Notes under the pieces: model-generated
What the model saw: only the letters and a program-made list of their open reading frames with translations
Told to the model about the DNA's origin: nothing
Database searches by the model: none
Assembly (NCBI GenBank): GCA_963735045.1
Contig: CAVTIZ010000002.1
Coordinates: 62,001-126,000 of the forward strand
Reading direction: 5' to 3'
Source: Salsipaludibacter sp963735045
GTDB taxonomy: Bacteria > Actinomycetota > Nitriliruptoria > Nitriliruptorales > Nitriliruptoraceae
Length of the DNA stretch: 64,000 nt
Position numbers and translations under genes: made by a program
Shown here: one piece after another, positions 16,403 to 25,445 of the stretch
Layout: each line of letters starts with the position of its first letter
How positions within the stretch are numbered: position 1 is the first letter of the stretch

Positions 16403-18495
16403 GTGGCCTACGTGTCGCTGTACCGGAAGTACCGCCCCCAGACCTTCTCCGAGGTCGTGGGGCAGCACCACGTGACGCGGTCGCTGATCAACGCCATCCG
16501 CGAGGACCGGCTCCACCACGCCTACCTGTTCGCCGGGCCCCGGGGCACCGGCAAGACCTCCACGGCTCGCATCCTGGCCAAGTCCATCAACTGCGTCGAG
16601 GGCCCCACCCCCGAACCGTGCAACGTCTGCGTGCAGTGCGTCGCCATCACCGAGGGCTCCTCGGTCGACGTCATCGAACTCGACATGGCCTCCCACGGTG
16701 GCGTCGACGACGCCCGGGAACTGCGTGACCGGGCCCAGTTCGCACCGGCCTCGGCACGGCGCAAGGTCTACATCCTCGACGAGGTCCACATGGCCTCGAC
16801 GGCCGCCTTCAACGCCCTGCTGAAACTGGTCGAGGAGCCCCCGGCGCACGTGGTGTTCGCGATGGCGACCACTGACCCACAGAAGGTGCTGCCGACCATC
16901 CTGTCGCGGGTCCAGCGTCTGGACCTGCGTCGGGTCGGCGCCGCCGACGTCGCCGGTCGCGTGCGTGACCTCGTCGCCCGTGAGGGCGCCAGCATCGACG
17001 ACGCGGCCGTGGACCTCGTCGTGCGTGCGGGTGACGGTTCGGTCCGCGACACCGAGTCGGTGCTGGAGCAGGTGCTGTCCTACGCCGACGGTGCGATCAC
17101 CGGCGAGGACGTGGCCGAGGTCCTGGGCCAGACGACCTTCGAGCACACCGCGGCGGCCGTGGACGCCGCCGTGGGCGGGGACCTGGCCGGGGCCTTCGCC
17201 AAGGTGCAGGACCTGCTGGACGAGGGCGCCGACCTGCGCCAGTTCACGCTCGACCTCGTGGCCCACGTGCGCGACCTGCTCGTGCTGGTGGTCGCGCCGG
17301 ACCGACCCGACCTGGTGGACGCCACGGCCGATCGGCTCGAGGCGTTGGTCGCACAGGCCGGGGGGATGGACCGTGACGTGCTCGCGGGGGCGCTGGACGA
17401 CCTGGCCGTCGCCCTGGAGCAGATGCGGCAGGGGCCGGCGCGGCTGGCACTGGAACTCGCCCTGGCACGCATCGCCACCCGTCCGAGTGCGCCCCGTGCG
17501 GACGCGACCGAGGCCGTCGCGGAGGTGCCGGCCGTGGCGCCGGCCCCCGAGCGGGCAGCCGAACCGGATCCGGAACCCGAGCCCGAGCCGGAACCCGAGC
17601 CCGAGCCGGACCCCGAGCCCGAGCCGGACCCCGAGCCGGCTGCTGTCGACCCGTCCCCCCACGAGTCCGATGTCGACGAGTCCGATGTCGTCGAGTCCGA
17701 TGTCGACGAGTCCGACGTCGACGAGTCCGACGTCGACGAGCAGGGGGACCGCGAGCTCGACACGGGGAAGGCCCCCGACGTCGACCCGACGTCGACGTCC
17801 CCGACGATCCGGAGGTGGACGCCGCCGCCGAGGTGGACTTCACCGGTCGCGCCGAGGCCCGGGCCGACCGCGTGGCGCGCGACGGGCTCCCCGACGTGCC
17901 GTCGGACCGACCGGCCGGGCCAGAGGTCGAGGTCGCCGAACCTCCCAGCCGCGACGACAGCGACGACCTCGAGACGATCCGGACCCGCTGGGACGCCATC
18001 CTCGAACTGGTCCGGGCCGACTCCAAGCGCTCGCACGCCATCTTCGAGCCGGCGCAGGTCCTGGCGTTGCGCAACGGTGTGCTCGCCCTGGGCTACGGGG
18101 AGCGCTACCGATCCTTCCACGCCACCAACGCCGTGCGGTCCGAGTTCGCCCGGGTGCTGCAGGATGCGATCGAACAGGCGACCGGTGTCCGGGTGTCCCT
18201 GGACGTGCGGGTCGACGGTGACGGCCCACGACGACCTCGCCCCAAACCCGTGGACGATCCGCCCGGCGCCAGCGTCGCGTCGTCGGGCGAGACGCCCTCC
18301 ACCGCGGCGCACCGTCGCGCCGATGATGCCACGCCCGCGAGGAACCCCGACGACCCGACCGACGAGCCGGCGGCCGCGCCGGCGACCCCGACCCCGCTGG
18401 CCGACGTCGACCCGGCCGAGGCGATGGACCGGGCCGCCGCCGCCCTGGTGCAACGACTGGGCGCCCACGAACTCGACGACGACACCCAGCCGTGA
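16403..18495 (+). CDS. dnaX: DNA polymerase III gamma/tau subunit, frame changes near 17785
   Basis: Start is GTG 16403, 7 bases after AGGAG. The AAA+ clamp-loader domain has YRKYRPQTFSEVVGQ, P-loop GPRGTGKTST, the zinc-binding cysteine cluster CVEGPTPEPCNVCVQC, and Walker B DEVHMAS. A Glu-Pro and Glu-Ser-Asp-Val repeat linker (17560-17760) follows. The first frame stays open to 18553 but becomes Arg/Pro/Thr-rich after about 17790. The plausible C-terminal tau domain (DDLETIRTRWDAILELVRAD..., ending HELDDDTQP) is in the -1 frame, ending at 18495. Adding one C to the CCC at 17785-17787 joins both into about 697 residues (DVDP-DVDVPDDPEVD). The stop region forms a CCGTGAC/GTCACGG stem with the convergent gene's stop. 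Either an indel artefact or, less likely, frameshifting. Confidence 0.9.
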
Positions 18496-18507
18496 CGGTC
18501 GCGTCGG

Positions 18508-19614
18508 TCACGGTGCCGCAGTGGCCGGCACCGGCTCGTTGAGCCACTCGTAGTCGGTGTACATCCTGGTGGCGTACTCGCCCTCGACGACCCCCTTGGC
18601 CGCGAACCGCACCGTGCCCTTCTCCGGCTTGCTCAGTTCGCCGTCGAAGCCCATCAGCCTGACCAGTGTCTGCAGGGTCCGGCCCTCGATCTTCTTGCCC
18701 TTGTAGGTGCCGGTGATCGTTCCCGTCGCCGTGAACGGCACCCGCACGTCGCGGTCCAGGTCGATCCAGCAGGTCACCCGGTACTCGGCCTGCCTCGGGA
18801 AGAACGGGTGGTCCTCCGACACCGGGTACTCGATGTCCGTCGTCCAGGTGCCCTGGTGCTCGACGGTCTCCTGGGTCTCCTTGGTCTGCTCCCAGCCGAG
18901 GTCGAGGCTGAGCTCGGTGCTGTTCTCCGCCGAGGCCTCGGCCGAGACGGGAGCGAGCTTGCCGGGGGCCTCGACCTTCACGGTCCCCGACTGCTTCCAC
19001 CCCTTCGTCACGCCCAGCTTGGTGGTGAAGGTGGCGCGCAGGAGTTCCGTGGTCGAGTAGCTGAACTGCAGGTCCTCCTTCGAGCTGCCGCCCGGGGAGA
19101 GCTTGATCGTGGAACTCGTGGCGACCATGACCGTCTCGGGCAGCGGCGCCACGCCCGACCTGTCGAACGACAGGTTCTCCAGCTTCGGGGTGATGTCGAG
19201 GCTCGCGAGGACGGGCCAGACCTGGAATCGCTGGTTCGCGTCGTGACGGTTGCGGGGCCGCACGACCAGCTCGCGTCCGGACCGGGTGAGTGCCCGGTTC
19301 GACTTCCGCTCGATGATGCTGGTGAAGGTGCCGTCGCCGTCCTGGAACGACCACTGCTGGTTGTGGTTGTTGGTCGGTCGGCCGTTCAGGTACGTGGTGT
19401 CCTTCGGTCCCCCTCCGTCGAGCGAGTCGCCCGACTGCACCTGTTGGATGCCGTAGTACATCAGCTTGGTCGTGGGCTCCTGGCCTGCCGGGACGAGGAT
19501 CCACTGCTGGTAGTCGCCGGTGTTCCACGGGTGGGTGTAGGTCCGACCGTTGGAGCCGTCGACGGCGTGGTCGGACGGCTTGGAGGTGATGGCCATCGGG
19601 ATGTTCGTGAACAT
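18508..19614 (-). CDS. Beta-trefoil lectin fused to an aerolysin-like (ETX/MTX2-type) pore-forming domain
   Basis: The 368-residue protein has no signal peptide or permanent membrane span. Residues 1 to about 140 look like a ricin-type beta-trefoil: three repeats, each ending in a Q-x-W/F motif (QQWILV, QQWSFQ, QRFQVW) with Asn/Asp-rich sugar-pocket phrases such as NGRPTNNHNQQW. Residues about 150-368 are rich in alternating Ser/Thr strands (SSTIKLSPGG, FSYSTTELLRATFTT, SAEASAENSTELSLD) and end in FTATGTITGTYKGKKIEG. This is the pattern of the elongated beta-sheet and insertion hairpin of aerolysin/epsilon-toxin-type proteins. Known analogue: the fungal Laetiporus lectin LSL has the same trefoil-aerolysin order. 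Assignment is from pattern reading; the alternative is a non-pore-forming carbohydrate-binding protein. Start ATG 19614 follows AAGGTG. Confidence 0.72.
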   Translation of the reverse strand: MFTNIPMAITSKPSDHAVDGSNGRTYTHPWNTGDYQQWILVPAGQEPTTKLMYYGIQQVQSGDSLDGGGPKDTTYLNGRPTNNHNQQWSFQDGDGTFTSIIERKSNRALTRSGRELVVRPRNRHDANQRFQVWPVLASLDITPKLENLSFDRSGVAPLPETVMVATSSTIKLSPGGSSKEDLQFSYSTTELLRATFTTKLGVTKGWKQSGTVKVEAPGKLAPVSAEASAENSTELSLDLGWEQTKETQETVEHQGTWTTDIEYPVSEDHPFFPRQAEYRVTCWIDLDRDVRVPFTATGTITGTYKGKKIEGRTLQTLVRLMGFDGELSKPEKGTVRFAAKGVVEGEYATRMYTDYEWLNEPVPATAAP

Positions 19615-19757
19615 GGTGCGCACCTTGTCCGGGGCCCGGACTGGCCGGGGTGGCCGTTGGTGGTCCCGAGGCCCCTCGCCGACCCGTGAGTGGCGACCGT
19701 CCGCGCCGATACGTCCGGCCGAGCCCCGTGCCCGAGGCCGGCCGGGGAGCCGCAGGG

Positions 19758-19786
19758 GCGCGCACCACCGGGCGGCCGGTGCGCGC
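19758..19786 (-). terminator. Hairpin downstream of the hydrolase gene
   Basis: Nine-base arms GCGCGCACC (19758-19766) and GGTGCGCGC (19778-19786) with an 11-base loop lie 25 bases past the stop of the alpha/beta-hydrolase gene. They separate it from the lectin-toxin gene, which therefore probably has its own promoter. Confidence 0.5.
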
Positions 19787-19810
19787 ACCCGCCGCCGCGG
19801 CCGGGCATGG

Positions 19811-20647
19811 TCAGGACTCCCCGTCGTCGGGGTCCTCGGCGAGGGTCGACTCGATGAAGTCGACGACGTCGTCGAGGACCTCGTCGCGGTTGGTCTCGTT
19901 GAAGACCTCGTGGCGAGCGCCGGGGTAGGTGCGCTGGCTGAAGACGGCTGGCCGGATCGCCAGCATGCCGCTCCGCGTCTCCTCGATCGGGACGAGGGGG
20001 TCGTCCTCGCCGTGCACCCACAGCGTCGGCACGTCCAGCTCGCCCCCCGTGCCGATGGCCTCCAGGCAGGCCACGATCGCCTCCAGCGTCGGGCGCTTGA
20101 AGGGTCCGTGCCACACCAGCTCGTCCGCGGCGTAGGCCGCGCCGACGTCGGGGTCCCGCGACAGCGTGTCGGGGTCGAGCGGCTCGTCCGGGATCTCGTC
20201 GAGCTGGAGCTGTTCGGTGGCCGGGGACCAGGAGCCGAGCACCGGCCCCGACAGCACCAGCGCGTCGAGTTCGTCGCCGAGGTCGCCACGCTGGGCCAGC
20301 CTGGCGGCGACCATGCCGCCCATGGAGTGGCCGATGAGCACCAACCGGGTCTCGGGGACGCGTTGTGCCTCGATCACCGTGGCGGCGTCGGACACGATCT
20401 GCTCGAAGTCCTCGACCAGCACCCGTTCGCCGTCGGAGCGACCGTGGCCGCGATGGTCCCAGGCCACCACGGTCGCGCCCGCATCGCGGAGGCGGTCCGC
20501 GACGTGGTCGTAGCGACCGGCGTGTTCGCCGTAGCCGTGGACCAGCACGGCCTGCCACTCGGGCCGGGGCGTGCCCCAGGCTCGTACCGCGAGGTCGTGG
20601 TCGCGCACGTGCACGGTGTCCAGCACGGGTTCGGGATGGTCGGCCAT
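19811..20647 (-). CDS. Alpha/beta hydrolase, monoacylglycerol-lipase-like
   Basis: The 278-residue protein has the oxyanion segment VLVHGYGEHAGRYD, the DHRGHGRSDG turn typical of monoacylglycerol lipases (serine aminopeptidase S33/Hydrolase_4 type), and nucleophile elbow GHSMGG. The acid residue lies in WVHGEDDPLVP and the catalytic histidine in YPGARHEVFNE. It would hydrolyse lysolipid or monoacylglycerol esters in the cytoplasm. Start at ATG 20647 with AGGACC upstream. It lies upstream of the lectin/pore-forming gene on the same strand with a hairpin between them, so a functional link is only positional. Confidence 0.92.
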   Translation of the reverse strand: MADHPEPVLDTVHVRDHDLAVRAWGTPRPEWQAVLVHGYGEHAGRYDHVADRLRDAGATVVAWDHRGHGRSDGERVLVEDFEQIVSDAATVIEAQRVPETRLVLIGHSMGGMVAARLAQRGDLGDELDALVLSGPVLGSWSPATEQLQLDEIPDEPLDPDTLSRDPDVGAAYAADELVWHGPFKRPTLEAIVACLEAIGTGGELDVPTLWVHGEDDPLVPIEETRSGMLAIRPAVFSQRTYPGARHEVFNETNRDEVLDDVVDFIESTLAEDPDDGES

Positions 20648-20860
20648 GGCGGGTCCTGACGGCGGGGTGGGATGTCGCATCGCGACGGTAGGTCTCGCCG
20701 CGACCGGCGTCCGGCCCGACGGACGGGGCAGGTGGGCAGCGGCCCGAGGACCCGGTGGGCGACGCCGGGCGGCCGGTGTCTCGCCGCGAGGGATCCCGCC
20801 CCGGGGCAGTAGCCTGCACCCTGTCGCACCAACGTCGTCACCCGTCCGGAGGCCGGTCCC

Positions 20861-21460
20861 ATGCTCTACGAGGGCGCCGTCCAGGACCTGATCGACGAAC
20901 TGGGACGCCTGCCCGGGATCGGGCCGAAGTCGGCCCAACGGGTCGCGTTCCACCTGCTGCAGGTCGACGCCGACGAGGCCGGGCGACTCGCCGCCGCCAT
21001 CACCACCGTGAAGGCCACGATCCGGTTCTGCCGACGCTGCTTCAACATCGCCGAGGGCGACGAATGCCAGGTGTGCCGCGACACGCGACGCGACCCGAGC
21101 GTGCTGTGCGTGGTCGAGGAGCCGCGGGACCTGATCGCGATCGAGCGCACCCGTGAGTACCGCGGTCGCTACCACGTGCTCGGTGGCGCCATCTCGCCCA
21201 TCGACGGGGTCGGCCCCGACGACCTCCACGTCCGCGAGTTGCTCACCCGGCTCGACGACGAGGGCGTCGAGGAGGTCATCCTGGCGATGAACCCCAACGT
21301 CGAGGGCGAGGCGACCGCGTCGTACCTGTCGCGACTGCTGTCCCCACTGGACGTGCGGGTCACGCGACTGGCGTCGGGACTGCCGGTCGGCGGCGACCTG
21401 GACTACGCCGACGAGGTCACCCTGGCGCGGTCCTTCTCCGGCCGACGGGCGGTCGAGTGA
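20861..21460 (+). CDS. recR: Recombination mediator RecR
   Basis: The 199-residue protein has the N-terminal helix-hairpin-helix LGRLPGIGPKSAQRVAFHLL (as LPGIGPKSAQR), a four-cysteine zinc finger (CRRC...CQVC), and a Toprim domain with VVEEPRDLIAIE and YHVLGGAISPIDG. Length is standard. With RecO and RecF it loads RecA on gapped DNA. The start is ATG 20861 after GGAGG. A TAGCCT element at 20810-20815 could be its -10 box. Its stop overlaps the start of the next gene (GTGA), so both are translated together. In other actinobacteria recR lies near dnaX; here two minus-strand genes separate them. Confidence 0.97.
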   Translation: MLYEGAVQDLIDELGRLPGIGPKSAQRVAFHLLQVDADEAGRLAAAITTVKATIRFCRRCFNIAEGDECQVCRDTRRDPSVLCVVEEPRDLIAIERTREYRGRYHVLGGAISPIDGVGPDDLHVRELLTRLDDEGVEEVILAMNPNVEGEATASYLSRLLSPLDVRVTRLASGLPVGGDLDYADEVTLARSFSGRRAVE

Positions 21461-22251
21461 GGGGCCGGGACGGGACCGGTGCACCCGGCGTCGGTGGCGA
21501 CACAACGCCCGACGAGTCCGACGAGGCGGTGACCACCCCCGACGTCGTCGGCCACGACGACGAGCCCCACACCGGCTCGATCAGTGCTCGGCTGAACTGG
21601 CTGCGGGCCGGGGTGTTGGGCGCCAACGACGGGATCGTGTCGACCGCCGGCCTGGTCGTGGGCGTGGCCGGCGCACAGGCCGACGCCAACACCCTGCTGC
21701 TGGCGGGCGTGGCGGGCCTGGTGGCCGGCGCCCTGTCCATGGCCGGTGGCGAGTACGTCAGCGTGTCCACCCAGCGCGACTCCGAACAGGCGTTGCTGGA
21801 CAAGGAACGTCGCGAACTGGCCGAGATGCCCGACGAGGAGCTCGAGGAGCTCACCCAGATCTATGAGTCCCGCGGGCTGACCCGTGACGTGGCCGAGGAG
21901 GTGGCCATCCAGCTGACCGCCAACGATGCCCTGGCGGCCCACGCCGAGGTCGAGCTGGGCATCGACCCCGACGACCTCACGTCGCCGATGGCGGCCGCGC
22001 TGTCGTCGATGGTCGCCTTCGCGCTGGGGGCGGTGTTGCCACTGGTGGCGATCGTCACCCCGCCGGCGGACCTGCGCGTCCCGGTGACGGTCGCCGCGGT
22101 GACGCTGGCGCTGGTCGTGACCGGCTGGCTCAGTGCCCGACTGGGCCAGGCCGCCGTCCTCCCGGCCCTGGTCCGCAACGTCGGCATCGGGATGCTGGCC
22201 ATGGGAATGACCTGGCTCGTCGGGGTGTGGGTCGGGCCCGGACTCGCCTGA
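21457..22251 (+). CDS. VIT1/CCC1-family iron/manganese transporter
   Basis: The 264-residue membrane protein begins with GTG 21457, overlapping the recR stop. After an acidic N-terminal tail, helix 1 carries RAGVLGANDGIVSTAGLVVGVAGA, a VIT/CCC1 signature. Helix 2 has SMAGGEYVSVSTQRDSE, with the metal-binding Met/Glu motif. A cytoplasmic helical segment of Glu-rich residues (about 105-165) is the metal-binding domain, followed by three further hydrophobic helices. Family function: Fe2+/Mn2+ export coupled to protons. Translational coupling to recR is probably positional, not functional. Confidence 0.93.
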   Translation: MRGRDGTGAPGVGGDTTPDESDEAVTTPDVVGHDDEPHTGSISARLNWLRAGVLGANDGIVSTAGLVVGVAGAQADANTLLLAGVAGLVAGALSMAGGEYVSVSTQRDSEQALLDKERRELAEMPDEELEELTQIYESRGLTRDVAEEVAIQLTANDALAAHAEVELGIDPDDLTSPMAAALSSMVAFALGAVLPLVAIVTPPADLRVPVTVAAVTLALVVTGWLSARLGQAAVLPALVRNVGIGMLAMGMTWLVGVWVGPGLA

Positions 22252-22336
22252 CACCGGGCGGGCCGGGACGGACCGCTCGCGCGGTACCGTCCCCGCGCGA
22301 CACCTCCCGGCCACCGGACGCACTGGAGTTCCCGCC

Positions 22337-23587
22337 GTGGGCATCGTGGTCCAGAAGTACGGCGGCACCTCCGTCGGCGACGTCACGCGCATGAAGCGGG
22401 TCGCCGATCGCGTGGCCCGCACCCACCGGTCGGGCAAGCAGACCGTGGTCGTGGTCTCGGCGATGGGCGACACCACCGACGAACTGGTGGCCATGGCCGA
22501 GAAGATCTCGGACCTGCCACCGGGGCGCGAACTGGACATGCTGCTGACCGCCGGTGAGCGGATCTCCATGGCCCTGCTGGCGATGGCGCTGCACACCCTC
22601 GACGTGCCGGCCAAGTCGTTCACGGGCTCCCAGGCCGGGATCATCACCGACGGCTCCCACGGCCGCGCCCGGATCGTCGACATCACCCCCGGTCGCATCT
22701 CCGGTGCCCTGGACGAGGGCAACGTCGTCATCGTGGCCGGGTTCCAGGGCGTGTCGCAGGACACCAAGGACGTCACCACGCTGGGTCGTGGGGGCTCCGA
22801 CACGACGGCGGTCGCCCTGGCCGCGGCGCTGGGCGCCGAGGTGTGCGAGATCTACACCGACGTCGACGGGGTCTACACGGCCGACCCGCGGCTCGTACCC
22901 AACGCCCGCAAGCAGGACCGGGTCACGTTCGAGGAGATGCTCGAGCTGTCGGCCCAGGGCGCCGGGGTCCTGCAGACGCGCTCGGTGGAGTTCGGTCGCA
23001 ACCACGGCGTGCCGATCCACGTGCGGTCGTCGTTCAGCTTCCAGCCCGGGACCTGGGTGGTCCCCGAGGCCGACATCCCGCAGGAGGACAGCATGGAGAA
23101 CGCCATCATCTCGGGTGTCGCGCACGACACCACCGACGCCAAGGTCACCATCCAGCGCGTCCCGGACAAGCCCGGCGTCGCTGCGGCGTTGTTCACCGGG
23201 CTCGCCGAGGCCGCGATCAACGTCGACATGATCGTCCAGAACGTGTCCGAGGCCGGCGCGACGGACATCTCCTTCACGGTCCCCCGGGGCGACGCCCGGG
23301 CCCACGAGTCCCTCCTGCAGGCGCTGTCCGACGAGGTCGGGGCGGACGGCGTGGTGGTCGACGACGCCGTCGCCAAGGTGTCCCTGGTGGGTGCCGGCAT
23401 GAAGACCCACCCGGGCATCGCCGCCAGGATGTTCGCCGCCCTGTCCGAGGCCGGGGTCAACATCGAGATGATCTCGACGTCGACCATCCGGGTGTCGGTC
23501 GTGGTGGCCGCTGACGACGTCGAACTGGCCGTGCAGTCGGTCCACGACGCCTTCGGCCTGGCCGACGCCCCGGTCGCCGTCGCCTGA
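22337..23587 (+). CDS. ask: Aspartate kinase
   Basis: The 416-residue protein begins VGIVVQKYGGTSVGD (GTG start after GGAG). The kinase domain carries GRGGSDTTAVALAAALGA and the aspartate-binding EIYTDVDGVYTADPR. Two C-terminal ACT domains (about 255-416, EDSMENAIISGVAHD onward) give feedback control by lysine and/or threonine. It makes aspartyl phosphate, the first step to lysine, diaminopimelate, threonine and methionine. In actinobacteria the same gene often has an internal start for a free ACT-domain beta subunit, which was not tested here. asd follows 140 bases downstream, giving the usual ask-asd pair. Confidence 0.97.
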   Translation: MGIVVQKYGGTSVGDVTRMKRVADRVARTHRSGKQTVVVVSAMGDTTDELVAMAEKISDLPPGRELDMLLTAGERISMALLAMALHTLDVPAKSFTGSQAGIITDGSHGRARIVDITPGRISGALDEGNVVIVAGFQGVSQDTKDVTTLGRGGSDTTAVALAAALGAEVCEIYTDVDGVYTADPRLVPNARKQDRVTFEEMLELSAQGAGVLQTRSVEFGRNHGVPIHVRSSFSFQPGTWVVPEADIPQEDSMENAIISGVAHDTTDAKVTIQRVPDKPGVAAALFTGLAEAAINVDMIVQNVSEAGATDISFTVPRGDARAHESLLQALSDEVGADGVVVDDAVAKVSLVGAGMKTHPGIAARMFAALSEAGVNIEMISTSTIRVSVVVAADDVELAVQSVHDAFGLADAPVAVA

Positions 23588-23606
23588 TCCGGCCCGGGCC
23601 CCGCGA

Positions 23607-23624
23607 CCGGCCGCCGGCGGCCGG
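23607..23624 (+). terminator. Palindrome after ask
   Basis: A perfect 18-base palindrome CCGGCCGCC/GGCGGCCGG lies 20 bases after the ask stop. It could act as an attenuating terminator between ask and asd, but it has no spacer loop and no T-run. Confidence 0.35.
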
Positions 23625-23727
23625 GAGGGGTGGGTCGGGGCCGAACGGCGCCGGTGCACGTTGGCATCACTGGCCGGGTCGTGGCACGATGGGGCTTCGC
23701 CTGCTCGCCCACCGAGGCCTTCGAAGC

Positions 23728-24792
23728 ATGAACCCCCTCCGCGTTGCCATCGTCGGTGCCACCGGTGCCGTCGGCGAGGAACTGCGTCGCCAACTCGACG
23801 AACGCGACTTCCCCGTCGCCGGTGACCCGCTCTACATCGCCTCCGCCCGCTCCGCCGGTCGCAGGCTGGCGTGGAAGGACCGCCAGGTCACGGTCCGCGA
23901 GCTGACCCCCGACGTCTTCGCCGACGTCGACGTCGCACTGTTCTCCGCCGGCGCCGGGCGCTCGCGCGAGTTCGGACCGATCGCCGCCGAGGCCGGCGCC
24001 GTCGTGGTCGACAACTCCTCGGCCTGGCGCATGGACGACCAGGTCCCGTTGGTGGTCTCGGAGGTCAACCCCGAGGCCGTGCGCGACCGGCCCCGTGGCA
24101 TCGTCGCCAACCCCAACTGCACCACGATGGTGCTGATGGTGGCGGCCAAGCCGCTCCACGACGCCTTCGGGCTGCGGGAGGTCGTGGCCACGACCTACCA
24201 GGCCGCCGGCGGCGCGGGCCAGTCCGGCATCACCGAACTGGTCGAACAGGCCCGCAAGCTGGTCGACGACGTCGACCGCCTGCGCGCCCAGGGCCTGGAG
24301 GCCGAGGCTGCCGTCATGCCGGAGGTCTTCTCCCGGGCGATCGCGTTCAACGTGCTGCCCCACTGCGGGGACTTCGGCGACGACCGCTACACCGTCGAGG
24401 AGCAGAAGCTGGTCGACGAGTCACGCAAGATCCTGTCGATCGCCTCACTGCGGGTGGCGCCGACCTGCGTGCGCGTGCCCGTCGTGGTCGGCCACGCCAT
24501 CGCGGCCCGCCTGACCTTCCGCGACGAGGTGTCCCGGGAGGCGGCCATGGCCGTGTTGGAGGAGGCACCCGGGATGGTCGTCGAGGACGGGACCGGTCGT
24601 GACGGCGAGGACCTGGCCTACCCGACACCGTTGGGGTCGGCGGGTCGCGACGAGGTGGTCGTGGGTCGGGTCCGCGAGGACCGTCACGACCCGCACAGCC
24701 TCAACCTGTTCGTCGCCGGCGACAACCTGTTGAAGGGCGCCGCGCTCAACACCGTCCAACTGGCCGAACTGGTGGCCGCCGACCTGGGCTGA
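23728..24792 (+). CDS. asd: Aspartate-semialdehyde dehydrogenase
   Basis: The 354-residue protein begins MNPLRVAIVGATGAVGEEL. It has VVDNSSAWRMD, the catalytic-cysteine motif IVANPNCTTM, and the substrate-binding segment with VAPTCVRVPVVVGHA containing the active-site histidine. It reduces aspartyl phosphate to the semialdehyde with NADPH. Start at 23728 is preferred to the ATG at 23689 because it aligns with the family N-terminus. Elements TTGGCA (23661-23666) and CACGAT (23685-23690), 18 bases apart, might be a weak own promoter. It follows ask in the shared pathway. Confidence 0.96.
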   Translation: MNPLRVAIVGATGAVGEELRRQLDERDFPVAGDPLYIASARSAGRRLAWKDRQVTVRELTPDVFADVDVALFSAGAGRSREFGPIAAEAGAVVVDNSSAWRMDDQVPLVVSEVNPEAVRDRPRGIVANPNCTTMVLMVAAKPLHDAFGLREVVATTYQAAGGAGQSGITELVEQARKLVDDVDRLRAQGLEAEAAVMPEVFSRAIAFNVLPHCGDFGDDRYTVEEQKLVDESRKILSIASLRVAPTCVRVPVVVGHAIAARLTFRDEVSREAAMAVLEEAPGMVVEDGTGRDGEDLAYPTPLGSAGRDEVVVGRVREDRHDPHSLNLFVAGDNLLKGAALNTVQLAELVAADLG

Positions 24793-24865
24793 GAACGCCC
24801 GGGCAACCGTCGGCGCCGACTCGGCGTCCGACGGGTCCACCCGGTGTCGACGCGGGGCCCAGGCA

Positions 24866-25423
24866 ATGACGTGGCAGCGCGGTGACGGACCCACCACCCG
24901 GCATCGCCGATGGTGGCCGTCGGCGATCCCGGCGACCGTGGTCGCGGCACTGGTGGTGACCGGGTGTGGCACGACGGAGCGCGTCGACCGGGCGACGACC
25001 GCGGCCCCGGAGCCGTCGGCCACGGCGGCCACGTCGCCGCCGGCGCCCGAGACCGCCACGGGCACCCCGGCCCAGCCCTCCGGGCGGTCCACGCCACGCC
25101 CCACCACGACCCCGGGAGCCGACATGAGCACGCGTGACCAGGCCGTGGCGGCCGCCGTCGCCGATCTCGAGGGCCGTCCGGGGACCGGGTCGGCACCGGT
25201 CGAGGTGCTGCGCGTCCGCCACGAGACCTTCCGTACCGACCCGCCGGGGTGCCCGGGCCTGGTCGTCGACGGCCAGGGCGTCGCGGGCACCCGCATCACC
25301 CTGCGACGCGGCGACCGGGTGTGGCTCTACGTGGCCCCGGACGGCGCCGAGCCGAGGTTGTGCCCCTCCCGGGACAAGGACGGTGGCCGTGGCTTCGTGC
25401 CACCGCCCGGCATGGACGACTGA
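24866..25423 (+). CDS. Putative lipoprotein, unknown function
   Basis: The 185-residue protein has a twin-Arg-containing basic N-terminus (TRHRRWWPS), a hydrophobic stretch and a lipobox-like VVTGCG (cysteine at about residue 34). A Thr/Pro/Ala-rich spacer follows to about residue 85. The globular C-terminal part (about 90-185) includes two cysteines (PPGCPG and RLCPS) that may form a disulfide after export. No family is recognised; the C-terminal part does not resemble a known enzyme. It is the last plus-strand gene before a very strong convergent terminator at 25446-25485. Confidence 0.7.
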   Translation: MTWQRGDGPTTRHRRWWPSAIPATVVAALVVTGCGTTERVDRATTAAPEPSATAATSPPAPETATGTPAQPSGRSTPRPTTTPGADMSTRDQAVAAAVADLEGRPGTGSAPVEVLRVRHETFRTDPPGCPGLVVDGQGVAGTRITLRRGDRVWLYVAPDGAEPRLCPSRDKDGGRGFVPPPGMDD

Positions 25424-25445
25424 TCGCGCAGCTCCCAGACAGCCC

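Noticed and set aside
17560..17740. Glu-Pro and Glu-Ser-Asp-Val repeats as a mobile or regulatory repeat
   Set aside because: They are in frame in the dnaX linker and are ordinary low-complexity coding sequence.
18495..18553. Zero-frame extension of dnaX to 18553
   Set aside because: The extension is Arg/Pro/Thr-rich and lacks the tau C-terminal pattern, which is present in the -1 frame ending at 18495.
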